DNA from: Phyllostachys edulis | Lineage: Eukaryota; Streptophyta; Magnoliopsida; Poales; Poaceae | Direction of reading: 5' to 3' | NCBI GenBank assembly: GCA_036346405.1 | Contig: CM070562.1 | Span: 111,574,412 to 111,638,411 of the forward strand | DNA: 64,000 nucleotides | Part shown: piece by piece, positions 36,380-46,666 of the stretch | Layout of the letters: the number at the start of each line of letters is the position of its first letter | Position numbering within the stretch: the first letter of the stretch is position 1 | Notes under the pieces: model-generated | Seen by the model: only the letters and a program-made list of their open reading frames with translations | Database searches by the model: none | Told to the model about the DNA's origin: nothing | Made by a program: the position numbers and the translations under genes

Positions 36380-36600
36380 CTAATCGGCGTAGTACGCGAA
36401 GGTGGCGTACTTGAGGCGGCACAGCAGGGCGAGGAATGTCTACGTCTGCACGAACGTGAGCCCCAGCGTGGTCGACACGCTCACCGCCTACCCCGCCAAC
36501 CGGATCTCCACCGGGAAGATCTCGCCGGGGATGACCCACATGAGCGGCGCCCACGACATCCCGGCGCGCCTTGCACGCAGTGAGCACCAAGAACGCCGGC
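36380..36600 (-). pseudogene. Captured monosaccharide transporter (STP-like) fragment
   Basis: The minus strand encodes SWAPLMWVIPGEIFPVEIR, the strongly conserved loop and helix of plant STP/MST sugar-proton symporters (family pattern GPLxWLVPSEIFPLEIR). A frame change is followed by QTYIFLALLCRLKYATFAYY, similar to the next two transporter segments. Only ~70 residues are present. The piece lacks a start and is disrupted, so it is a transduplicate rather than a gene. Confidence 0.7.
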
Positions 36601-36669
36601 TTATGCGCCCAAGAAGATCGCGAACCTCGCCGCTCTTCTCGGCTTGCACTCCCGGAGCCAGCGACGCGG

Positions 36670-37350
36670 AACACCAGCCGCCTTCTCCAATGCCACCAAC
36701 AACGTGGCCGAGCAGGCGGTGCCGAGCGCGGCCTCGAGCGGCGCCGTCCGCAAGAAGAGGGTCGGGCTCGCCATTGGCATCCTCGGCCCCGTCACGCTCG
36801 CCATTGCGTTCGTGTTCTTCGCCTGGGTGTCCATCAAGAAGCTGATAGAGCTCACCGTCATCAAGCCGGAGCGAGTTCGTTGTCGAGCTCTCCGTCATCG
36901 CCGCCTCGCACAAGAACACGGTCGAGCTTGAGGGTCAGTGCGACAAAAGGGCGAAGCCGCAACTTGTGTACACGATATGCCCAACGGCACTGGACAAGGC
37001 GCTTACGGCGAAACCCTGCACACTCTCTGGCGCGGTACAATGCCGCCTCGACATCGCGTTGGAGTACCTCTGATCCGGCAAGGCCACCGAAAGCGGACCA
37101 ACGTGTTCACTACGGTGTGGTGGTGCTCGAGGTGTCTTTGAGAAGCGCCAATCGACAAGGAGGAGACCAAGGAGGAGTGGGAGCAAGAACGTCAACTCGT
37201 GGATCGGGTGTGGCGGTTACCGACGAGGACCGGCTAATCGAGGCAAAGAGACGCTAAGCGGTGGCTAGGGAGTTCGACCGGGAGGAGGTGTCTGCGGCTC
37301 TTGTTCGTCGGGCCGAAATGCCTGAACCCGAATCGCAAGGAGCGCCCGAC
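36670..37350 (+). pseudogene. Captured lectin-type receptor kinase fragment
   Basis: The plus strand first shows a membrane-spanning stretch preceded by basic residues (RKKRVGLAIGILGPV then AIAFVFFAWVSIKKL, about 36750-36845). N-lobe and hinge kinase motifs follow in shifted frames (ELSVIAASHKNTVELEGQC, then QLVYTICPTALDKAL, about 36885-37010). After a gap, C-lobe motifs appear (YGVVVLEVS, VTDEDRLIEAKRR, EFDREEVSAAL, about 37110-37320). The spacing matches L-type lectin receptor kinases with the catalytic centre missing. It cannot encode an active kinase. Confidence 0.65.
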
Positions 37351-40300
37351 AATGCGATTTAATGCAAAGAGATCGTCTGCTTAGAGGGCATTGAGGGCAT
37401 TTTTCCATGTTTCTCTCTCCTAATCACTCAAATATATTATTTTAATGAGAGAAGTGTTTAACAACAAAATTACACATTTTTGCAGTGTCTTTTAGCGAAG
37501 GCACGATTTTTGAATGTCCAATGGCAAATGACACGAATTTGCAGTGCCCTATAGCCAATTTCCCCAAACTTTTTTTTATATCCCGCGGGGGTTCTATCTG
37601 GGCTGCGGAGGGCGTCCTCCGATGCGCTCTGGACGCGTAGCGGCCGCTCCAACTATAGTTACATACGTAACATGTTCATTAACATAAAGTACGAATGTTG
37701 TCAATGAAACGACCAGAGGTTGTAAGTGTCTTACGGTGTCGTCACACCGCGAAGCGCTGTGACGGTCATACGTGCAGTGGAGGCTTTCTTGGTGCGTCTG
37801 CTCTGTCACCTCCTCCGGGCGCTCTGGGGGAGGAATGGTGAGTCTTGCGTACGTTCGTGGCACGTACCACTCCATGTACGCACCGTATGACTCAAGGTCG
37901 TATAGACGCTGCTCATTCAAGACATCCACATGTGCCATGTTCATCCATGTCGTAGTCCACTGCTGCTGGTGCATTCGCCAGCCCTGAATATGCCCACCCA
38001 CCCTCGATTGCTAGCATTTCCGAAAAGATTAATGTTATAAAAGAATATGCAAGGACTGCAAACATTACTCGGATGAAGTTTGACTCACAGGTGTACGGCT
38101 CGCTCCAGGAGCCTACCGTCCCGGGGAGGGGGGGCATGAACTGGTAGCGACCAAACTGTCGTATTACGCGCTGCGGCGCGTGAGGCTCCACCATATGTAA
38201 GAACACCAGGTGGCAGGTCGTCGTCCACAGTAAATGCGTCCTGGACGCATTGCACAGACAGCCCGTGCGGCTATCGCGTGCAGGTAATTAGGATACCATG
38301 GACACCAGATGATGTCGCTCTCATGCAACGACTCGAACTCGTTGTGGTACAACGAGTAGTACCTCGCCGGTCTTCCGCTGGCCCAGCGCAGACGGGCAGT
38401 AGTCCACCGTAAGCCCATGGTGAGCGCGTCTATATGGTCATGTGGGATAGAGTACGGGTGCGCCGCTATCTCGATGGTCGGCCGCCCAACAGGGAAGTAT
38501 TCCCAACTCCACAGCTGCAGGAGCATGTAGTAGATGACCAGATTGGTACCAGCGGTGTCGCACCGCGAAGCGTCACACAACCCTCGGTATGTAGCACAAA
38601 GGACGGCTGATCCCTAGCTGTACTCCTCCATCGGCTCCACGTCAACCAAAGGCTCGGCGACGCAGATGAAGCTGGGGTTCAAAAAATCGCCCTTTATGGT
38701 TGGAAACAGGATACAACCAAAGAGCTGGAGAAAGTAAGCAGCGAGGTGCGTCCTAACGACCTCGTGAGGTGCACCCTACGGGCATTCGCTGAACTGCCTT
38801 AGCCAAGCCCAGAGGGACGCCATGTGCACCCTCTAGGAGAGGTTGGCCAAACCGCTGCTCCAGCCTAGCCTTCCAGTCCGCACTCAGAGGGCCCGGAACA
38901 AAGCGGCACACCCCGGATCGAGAGACCGGTCAAGAACGAGACGTCCTGTAGGGTGACCGTCATCTCACCCCACCGAAAGTGGAAGGTGTGCGTCTCAGGC
39001 CTCCACCTGTCGACAAGTGCGGACAATAGGCAGGCGCCTAGGGTGAACTAGCGTCCGACGGAGACCATCCTCGCAAGGGGCAACAAGCCCGTGTCCCGGA
39101 GGATCGGGACGTAGCGATAAATCCCAGCGCCAGCCATCCTTCTCCGCCCAAGCGCCCGGTGGAGGGCCATCCGCGTCGTGATGAGCCTGATTTACACCGG
39201 TGGTCCTCATTGTAGAATTGTTCTAGTAGCTCCAGTAGAGACATGGCTTGCGGCACATGAAATAGAGGGAACATTAATGAGAAGGTGGCTAATGAACATA
39301 AAAGATTGTAAATTAATTGCAGAGTAGTTTTTCTAAGGTGATAAGCTACATGATAAGCTAGCTTAATTAAATTATGCTAATATGTTCTTCGGTGAATGCA
39401 TTTCTTATTATTTGATTTCGCTTTACGATCAAACTAACACTACAAATTAATGTACACTACTTAATTAATTAATTACTAGTAATTATTTCGTATCTAATAA
39501 ACACTGTAAATTAAAAATTACGACCAAACTACCTGCGAACGACGGCGGTTAATAACGTTGAAATATCCCCAAAAATATAATCAACAAAGCAAGAGAGCGA
39601 GCGAGCGCAAAATGAAATGAATGAGCGGAAGAGCGAGCGATCGACTACGATATGAAATGAACTAGCGGAAGAGTGAGCGAGCGACTGCGAAATGAAATCG
39701 CGCTCGCTCTCTCTAATTTATAGCCACTGCTCTCAAAAGGAATCCTTATCTCACGCGCTAATTAAGCCATAAATGTCAGCGGGCAAAGATTCGATGGATG
39801 AGACAAGGAGGTGACGGAATAACGATTGATTGATGCTTTCGGTGGAAAATTAAAGCAAATGGAGGGAGGACCACGTTCAAATCTTTCGACAATCAATACA
39901 TGGCACAGATATTTATTGATTTGTACGAACATGACACTTATATGAAATAGCAATAAAAATTCTAAATGAATAAAATAATAGAAAATTTACATAAGCAAGT
40001 ATACGTTGTCAGAAGGCTCCAAAAAATTTTTTATAATTTTTTAGACTCATTTGCTATATTTTAAAATTCCTTTAAATTTCAAACCCTAACTAATTATCTA
40101 CCTAACCTAGCCCAATTAACTAACTTAATTAGCTAATTATTTAATTATCAACTAACCTAATCAATTTGGTGGCAGGTGGCCATCGCCAAAGGTGGCTAGC
40201 GATGGCCCTCTCACAAGTGGTCGACGTGTTGGGTGGCCTCGTTTCCGGCCACGCGTCACGGCACGCAATATTTGGCGTCTTGTGGCGTCTTCTCTAGCGT

Positions 40301-40464
40301 TGCCATAGCGCAAATACGCCCATGGCGTGGTCGATTACAAATCTGAACTAAAATCTGTAGTATCCACAAAAATTCAAGGAGATCGAGGCCTACGTATAGG
40401 CTCTGAATAAATAAATGGTGTAATGCTCCGAGCCGATTCTATTCTGGCTTGTCTAAACTCTTTA

Positions 40465-40790
40465 GAGCATGTACAATGGTACAGACAGCTGCTGTCTATA
40501 GCAACTCTCTATATCACCTGTAGATAGCACTAAAGACAGCTCATACAATGAGTTATGATGATATAGTCGGCTACAAGATTGTAGACAACACACAATCTTT
40601 TAATGATTTTCTTGGTTCTCATGCTACAGTCGGCTACAGGATTGTAGACAACATATAATCTTTTAATGATTTTCTTGGTTCTGATGCTACAGTCGGCTAC
40701 AGGATTGTAGACATCACACTTATCTCTCTATTCTCTTTCTTAAATCCTACATGACAGATACTATAGACAGCTGATATAAACTCATTGTAC
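40465..40790. mobile_element. MITE, copy 2, with internal 63-bp tandem repeats
   Basis: Bounded by gcatgtacaatgg on the left and cattgtac on the right. Inside, a 63-bp unit beginning gtcggctaca is repeated in tandem (starts at 40566, 40629 and 40692; the last is partial). It matches the MITE at 9832-10125 in opposite orientation. It lies ~450 bp upstream of the NAC start codon and so may be part of that promoter region. Confidence 0.75.
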
Positions 40791-41239
40791 AATACTTGGC
40801 CTCTGTATAATGGAATAATCCCTAGGTTAAAAAAATATAGATATACGCACACCTCAGGAAGAAGAGTACAAATAAATAAAAAGTCGTATTCCTGTCAGGC
40901 CGAGAGGCTTCTAGAAGACGGCGACGCGATACCCACATGAAGCGGGTCCACCGACCTCCCCGTACACCTCCGCACCTTCCCTTCTCTTGCTGGTCCTTTC
41001 CCTCTCGCCGCGGCGGCTCCTCCACTTGACTCCACCAAGCCAAAAAAAAAAAGCAGCGACTCTTCTGCTTTCCCCTACCTCGTGTTCGCCGTCCGTCCTT
41101 CCGTAGCCTCAAAACCCTAGCAAACCGATCGAATCCACTGACCCAAACTGAAAATCTCCCGGAATCACGCTCAGTTCCCCAAGATCCTAGCGCCCGACCC
41201 AACCCTAGACCATCCCCTCCAACACCCTAGACCACACCG
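40791..41239 (+). promoter_or_regulatory. Promoter and leader region of the NAC gene
   Basis: Non-coding sequence between the MITE and the NAC start codon. The last 300 bases are C/T-rich with ccctag words, typical of a grass leader. No single TATA box could be chosen. Confidence 0.4.
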
Positions 41240-44200
41240 ATGAGCCTCTCACCGTCGGAGTCGTCCGCGGCGGCCGTGCCGCTCGCGCCGGGCTTCCGCT
41301 TCCACCCCACCGACGAGGAGCTCGTCTCCTACTACCTCCGCCGCCGCGTCCTCGGCCGCCGCCTCCGGATCGACGCCATCGCCGAGGTCGACCTCTACCG
41401 CCGCGAGCCCTGGGACCTCCCCTCCCTCTCCCGCGTCCGCAGCCGCGACGCGCAGTGGTACTTCTTCGCGCGACTCGACCGCAAGTTGACGGGCGCCGGC
41501 GCCGGAGGGCGCGGCGGACCCGGGAACAGGACCAACCGCGCCACGCCGCGCGGGTACTGGAAGACCACCGGGAAGGACCGCGAGGTGCACCACCGCGGGA
41601 AGGCCGTCGGGATGAAGAAGACGCTCGTCTTCCACGCCGGGAGGGCGCCCAAGGGCGAGAGGACCAACTGGGTCATGCACGAGTACCGCCTCCTCGGCGC
41701 TGACGGCACTCAGGTACCCCGGTTCCCCAGGGATCTGTGTTATGTTTGAGTTTGTACCCTTGCCGATTCGGTCGATTTGAATGATTCACTGGACTGCCTG
41801 CCCAATGCGCATCTGTAATTCGTGCAGGTTCTGCTTATGTTTTGTCAAATATAGAACCAATTGCGATACATATAGTTTCATCAGTGAAGGAAAGCTTAAC
41901 AAGCCATTTTTTTCCTTATTACGATTTCCATACAAGCTTACAAGGGTCATCATGTAGATATTATATTATTGTAAAATCTCTGTAACCTGAAATGTGCAAT
42001 TACACTCGAATACTCAATTTGTACTGTGTACATGATCTCAAGGGAGGTTTATTTGTCACTTTGAATTGCGGAGGATGGGTGTTTTTTTACTTATTTTTGC
42101 TTGCTTAACTTATATAGCATTGTGCTATATCAGCAGAACCAACACTAACATCAGTCTGATATGGCGATACAATACATGACTGTGAAGAAGGCAAGCGAAC
42201 CTGGGTAGGAAACTTGCCTTTTGACGTCAATTGGTTGTTTCTCTCTTCTAATGTTATGGTGATAATTATGCTGGAAGTTACTTTATGAGGTTTAACATAC
42301 ATGTATTCTGTGTGCTTGATCTGAAAAAAGAAGAAGAGAAGTTCTTTGTCCCTGTCTCTTAGAAGTTGTTTTTTGTAAACCATGCAGTTTGTATTATTTG
42401 TGTACATTGCTTTCGCTTTCTAGCGTGTAATTTTTATTAGTATCTCGGTTTTGCTTTAAGCTATTCCTTTTCTGATATTGATTTCCTGTTGAGTGTAGGA
42501 TCTGCACGTGGTATGTAGAATCTTTCAGAAAATTGGGTCTGGACCGCAGAATGGAGCACAGTACGGTGCTCCATACATGGAGGAGGAATGGGAAGAGGAG
42601 GATGATGCGATTGAGAATGCACCTGCTAGTGGCGCATCCACGGAAACGGCTGCAGTCACAGATACTGCAGATGAGGAGTCGAATGAGGAAGATGAGAATG
42701 TGTACTCTAATGCTAATGAGCTTGTGCAAGTAAGTAGTGCCATTTTCTTTGGCCTTTTGCGAGATGTTAGTTAGCTAGAATTGAAAACTAGAGCACATCG
42801 TACTTCTTGGCATGCGGCCATATCTGTGAACACTGAAGAAAAACAGCTAAACTAATATAATAATTTAATTCCCAATTCCTATCCCAGTGAACTTTTATAA
42901 AATATACTAATTTCCTTTCTTGCTGAACTTTTAGGATGTATTTGAAATTCCATTATTTTTTTCATTGTTGCATTTTTCCGTGGATCGGAACCATTCCACC
43001 ATTTGTGAGAAAATTGTTCTTGCTATCGACTATCATTTGCTCTGTTGTTAAGTGTTTTCTATTGTCGTGTTTAAACATGCCAATATTTACTTTGTTATTG
43101 TTTGCCATCATCCAGGCACAAGAAGTGCTCGACCAACCAGAAATGGTTCCTCCCCAAGCTCAAGGCTCGAAAGAGACCGATGATGGCAGCTATGGTGAAG
43201 GTTTTATTTCTCTGGAGGAGATTTTTCAGGAACCTGTGTCAAATGTCAGTGTGCAAAATTTCGGCAAACCTGAAGAGCAGAATGCCATTGATGATAACTT
43301 CAGTATTGCAGATTTGTGTGGATACCCAATGCAAGATGATGGCTATGTAGGTCAGAATGGCCCTATGCATTGGAGTGACCCTTCAAATGGTGATCACACA
43401 TATTGGCCTTTGAGAACATATAGTAATCAGAACCGTGCCAATGTGACTCTTAGTGCTGAAGAGTTCTTTGACACAGGGAATGGTACCAACACATATTCAG
43501 GACAGCAGCAAATCTGTCCTTCAGATTGCCAGAACTTGTATTTGAAAACTAATGGCTTGCCAGCTCCTCAGCAAGTGGATGATAATATGGTGTTTTATGA
43601 TGCATCATCTAATCACAAATGGGTAGATGGAAAGGACGATTACGTAAATGTGAATGACCTGCTCTACCAGCCAGTTGAGAATCAATCTCTCTTTGATGTG
43701 GGAGATGATCTGATGGCTTACTTTGATGCCACAGAGGATAATTTCAAGTTTGATATTTTGGGCTCAGTTGAAGGTTCTGATCCTCAACTTCCAGATATGT
43801 CGGACTTCGCCCAGAAGGTATGCTTCAGAACAGTGACATGCCACATTACCGTTGCTCTAGTTCTCTGAAAACCTAGGCTAAAGAACCACTTGGTGATCAC
43901 TATCCTTGTATGTCTCTTCTTTCTGGAGATCAACTATGGTGTTACTTCTCTGCAGGGTGCTAACATGGATGGTTTTACATTCGATGGGATCTCCAAGATT
44001 AAAGATGCAAATACTCAATACGGTGCATCTTCGTCCGGCTGCCGTGAGAATCTGTATCCAGACACTGCGGTACCAGGTAAATTTTTTATTACTATGAAAA
44101 CTCATTTCTAGGTGTATGCTCATATGATTTCATTTCATTTATTAAGATTTGCAGTGTCATACTTGCAAGCTTCTCTTTAGACAATCAGTGACTATAATTT

Positions 44201-44682
44201 CGTTTAACTATAGAAAAACTTGTGTACAAAATTTTATGTAACATTTTTTTGCTCCAGATGTGCCAATGGATGATACCGTGGACAAAAGTTTCGGAAAGCG
44301 CCTTGCCAGCATGCTGGGTTCAATCCCAGCTCCACCTGCAATGGCTTCAGAGTTCCCTCCGGCCAAAGGAAAACCTGTTGGCTCGCTCTCTGCTGTCAAC
44401 CCGGATAGCTCGATTCGTGTCACCGCCGGCATTATCCAACTCGGTGGTCTCACTTTTACTGGCAGCTCTGAGCGCTGGCCCTTGCAGAAGAATGGAGAAT
44501 TCAGTTTGCTCCTCTCTTTCACCTTGGAGGGCGATGTCTCCACCAAATCAATTGGTTACGAGCCAACTACACAGATGAGCGCCATCCCAATGGTGCTGCG
44601 CAGCGGCTTGTATCTTTTCTTTGTTTCGGCAATGATTCTCATGTTGAGCTACAAAGTAGGGTCGTGCATCTACAGCAGGTAA
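41240..44682 (+). CDS. Membrane-tethered NAC transcription factor (NTL type)
   Basis: Plant transcription factor held in a membrane by its C-terminus; in this group cleavage releases the NAC part to the nucleus under stress. Five exons, all GT-AG, join in frame: 41240-41713, 42499-42729, 43116-43817, 43956-44076 and 44258-44682, for 650 residues. NAC domain ~16-170: LAPGFRFHPTDEELVSYYL, EPWDLPSLSR, DAQWYFFARLDRK, NRATPRGYWKTTGKDREV, VGMKKTLVFHAGRAPKGERT, NWVMHEYRL, then DLHVVCRIFQK across the exon 1/2 join. The middle is acidic (EEEWEEEDDAIE) and likely activating. A single hydrophobic segment (GLYLFFVSAMILMLSY, ~627-642) near the end is the membrane anchor, followed by KVGSCIYSR. The stop overlaps a perfect splice-donor sequence. 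The first exon is far more GC-rich than the rest, as is common in grasses. Confidence 0.93.
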
Positions 44683-46666
44683 GTAAGTTTTTGTTACCGC
44701 TGGCTGTTTATTTAATTTAATGAAACCATACACGGAGCTCCCTCGTCGAGGGAACAACAATTCAGACGGTTTGGTTTTTACACATTTAGTTGGCGTGCCA
44801 TTCTGACTTGGTGAAAAGTATAGTAAAAAACTCTTGATCTGGAGAAAGAAGCTAGTTTCCACGCATCTGGTGCGGAGGCCTTATGCTTCGTTTGGGACCT
44901 GTACTGTACCTATTTATTCGGTCAAGTCTGGGAGGGTGGGAGACCCTAATGATGTAAAACATGGCTAAACTGTGATGTGCTCGCATCTTGCGTCTATTTT
45001 CCTTCTCCAAGGACCGGCATGGTTTGCAGTTGACGATTGTTTCACTTTTTTAGTACTCTGCATTTGTACTTGTTATCAAGGTTGTTAGGATCAGAGCTAA
45101 AATGACACGAATCGGTATATGAATCGGAATTTCATAAAATCATGATCCTAATTCCTAAGGTAGGATCCCGTAGAATCGGATAGAATTAGGTAGGATCATG
45201 ATATGAATCGGAATTTTATAAAATCGTGATCCTGAAGGTAGGATTATACAGAATCGGGTAGGATTATATATTAGTATATAAAATTTCATTTTACCTATTG
45301 CTAAAATAAGGTTACAATAGTTTAATTTGCTTTGTTTGTTCCATTTTTGACCGATTGCTAGGCATCCTTAGACGGAAGTTTCGCCTACCGTCCGTAAAGA
45401 AAAATCGAAGGTAAAAAAGTATTACCATTAATATATTGGATTTTAAAATTAATTTACTAAAAGTGATTAAAAAACAAACTTACTTGCAAGTAAAATGAAT
45501 AAGTGTACCTAATTTTATGAAACTAAATTTTAAAAAAGCTCTACTATAGTCTGAAAACATAAATTTGTTTATATATAAAATATATATAATTTTTAAATTT
45601 TGATAGAACGATCCGATCCTGTACGATCTGATCATGTCAGACAAAAAATAATCCCATCTAGGATCGCGGTCCGGACAACATCGCTTGCTTGTGATACACC
45701 AGCTGAAGAGGGCGGTTCATCGATTTTCTCAGCAGATCGCGTGACTGTCGATTGTTATGTCTTGTATGTCGGAAGTGGCGAGGACAAACAAGCTGCGAGT
45801 GACGATCAATACTAGGGTCCGTGGCGTGGCGTGCAGTGCAGAACCACTTGTCACTGCCAAGGAAGAGGCTTTCGAGTAGCATAGATGCAAGTATACCCAT
45901 GTGCCACCGTCCAAGTGTTCTTCTGTAGATCGGTAGTCCATATGTTGTGCCCCCTTGGGAGCCACACGTTTGCTCCCATCAAGGAGAGGAGCAGATCCCC
46001 GGAGTGGAAATCCTTGTACTTGTACATCAGGCTTGCTTATCACAAAGAAACGAGTAGCACATGGTTTGCAAAAAAAAAAAAGAGAGAGAGAACGTGGTAG
46101 CAATTTTTGTGTGTGTATATATATATATATATCCTATACAAGAGCTAGGAGTCTGCTTTCAAACGAGAGAGACGGAATCAGGCAGAACCATGCAAAGTAG
46201 AAGAAAGCAAAACACCTATCTAAACGCCAAGAGTCTATTTCTGACATATTCCTGTGATTTCGCTCCTGATTTCTTGTGGCACACACGAGGCACGTCTCAG
46301 CAATTGACAGCACGTTTACAGACGTACACCTAGCACCTGCCCATGGATGGCAGTGAGAAAACATCTGGTGATTCTCCATACTCCATAACGCCGTTTCGCG
46401 CCTCAATTCCCCCCTGGATTGAGATAGTTCAGTTACCTGTACGCTCCATGGTTTGTGTCAGCCAGCTGACTGCTTGTGGCTCGGGCAAAGACAAGTCGCC
46501 CAGACGAACGCATGCCTTCATTCTGCCACTTCATCTAAAAAGGAACAGGCATGCGAAATATTCTGCGGTTGCGAAGCTTTCAGGGTAACCAGTTTGAACC
46601 AGCTAAGACAAAAACGCGGGACATGGAGAATCTCTGGAGCAAATAATGGCGCGGGTTGCTCGGGCG
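44683..46666. other. Spacer between convergent NAC and PIP5K genes
   Basis: Both 3'-UTRs must lie here. About 45080-45290 holds repeated short words (gaatcggaattt, taggatc/gatccta, ataaaatc) in direct and inverted order. 45300-45600 is A/T-rich and empty. An (at)n/(gt)n microsatellite lies at about 46108-46132. No coding gene is supported. Confidence 0.5.

Larger units (their letters stand above)
35946..37574. mobile_element. Pack-MULE carrying two gene fragments, 9-bp target duplication
   Basis: The element spans 35955-37565 (1,611 bp) and is flanked by aaacttttt (35946-35954 and 37566-37574). The ends are ~115-bp inverted repeats (aattggct, agggcactg, cgtgtcatttgc, aaaatcgtgccttcgct, aaaagacactgcaaaaa) with few mismatches. 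The interior is GC-rich (about 36230-37350), unlike the A/T-rich surroundings, and contains pieces of two unrelated host genes in opposite orientation. It sits inside the plant-mobile-domain element and is therefore younger than it. Confidence 0.88.
35240..39250 (-). pseudogene. Plant mobile domain (PMD) protein, decayed and split
   Basis: Plant mobile domain proteins (also annotated as aminotransferase-like or long-form PP7-like) occur in transposons and as domesticated genes. Fragments on the minus strand keep the family order: PETHTFHFRWGEMTVTLQDV with FLTGLSIRG (about 39000-38915), then GTNLVIYYMLLQLWSWEYFP and VGRPTIEIA (about 38560-38475), HNEFESLHESDIIWCPWYP (about 38345-38290) and the C-terminal MEWYVPRTYARLTIPPPERP part (38001-37594). 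A low-complexity tail continues at 35740-35242 on the far side of the Pack-MULE. Several stops and frame changes separate the pieces, so no intact protein is made. Intron positions could not be settled. Confidence 0.7.
34226..40322. mobile_element. Large MULE-like element with ~430-bp inverted termini and a plant-mobile-domain gene
   Basis: The segment 34226-34664 reappears inverted at about 39911-40322: shared words include cgcgtggcc, gatggccacctgc, aaatgagtc, taaattttctattatttta and ataagtgtcatgttc. Between these long TIRs lie a decayed plant-mobile-domain gene on the minus strand and a younger 1.6-kb Pack-MULE. Long TIRs of this kind are characteristic of Mutator-like elements. I could not find a matching 9-bp target duplication, so the borders are approximate (plus or minus ~10 bp) and the superfamily is an inference. 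Confidence 0.7.

Noticed and set aside
35955..37565. A functional sugar transporter or receptor kinase gene
   Set aside because: Only fragments with frame changes are present, bounded by Pack-MULE termini.
41249..41680. Long ORF opposite to NAC exon 1
   Set aside because: Shadow of the GC-rich NAC domain exon; its translation is low-complexity and unrelated to any family.
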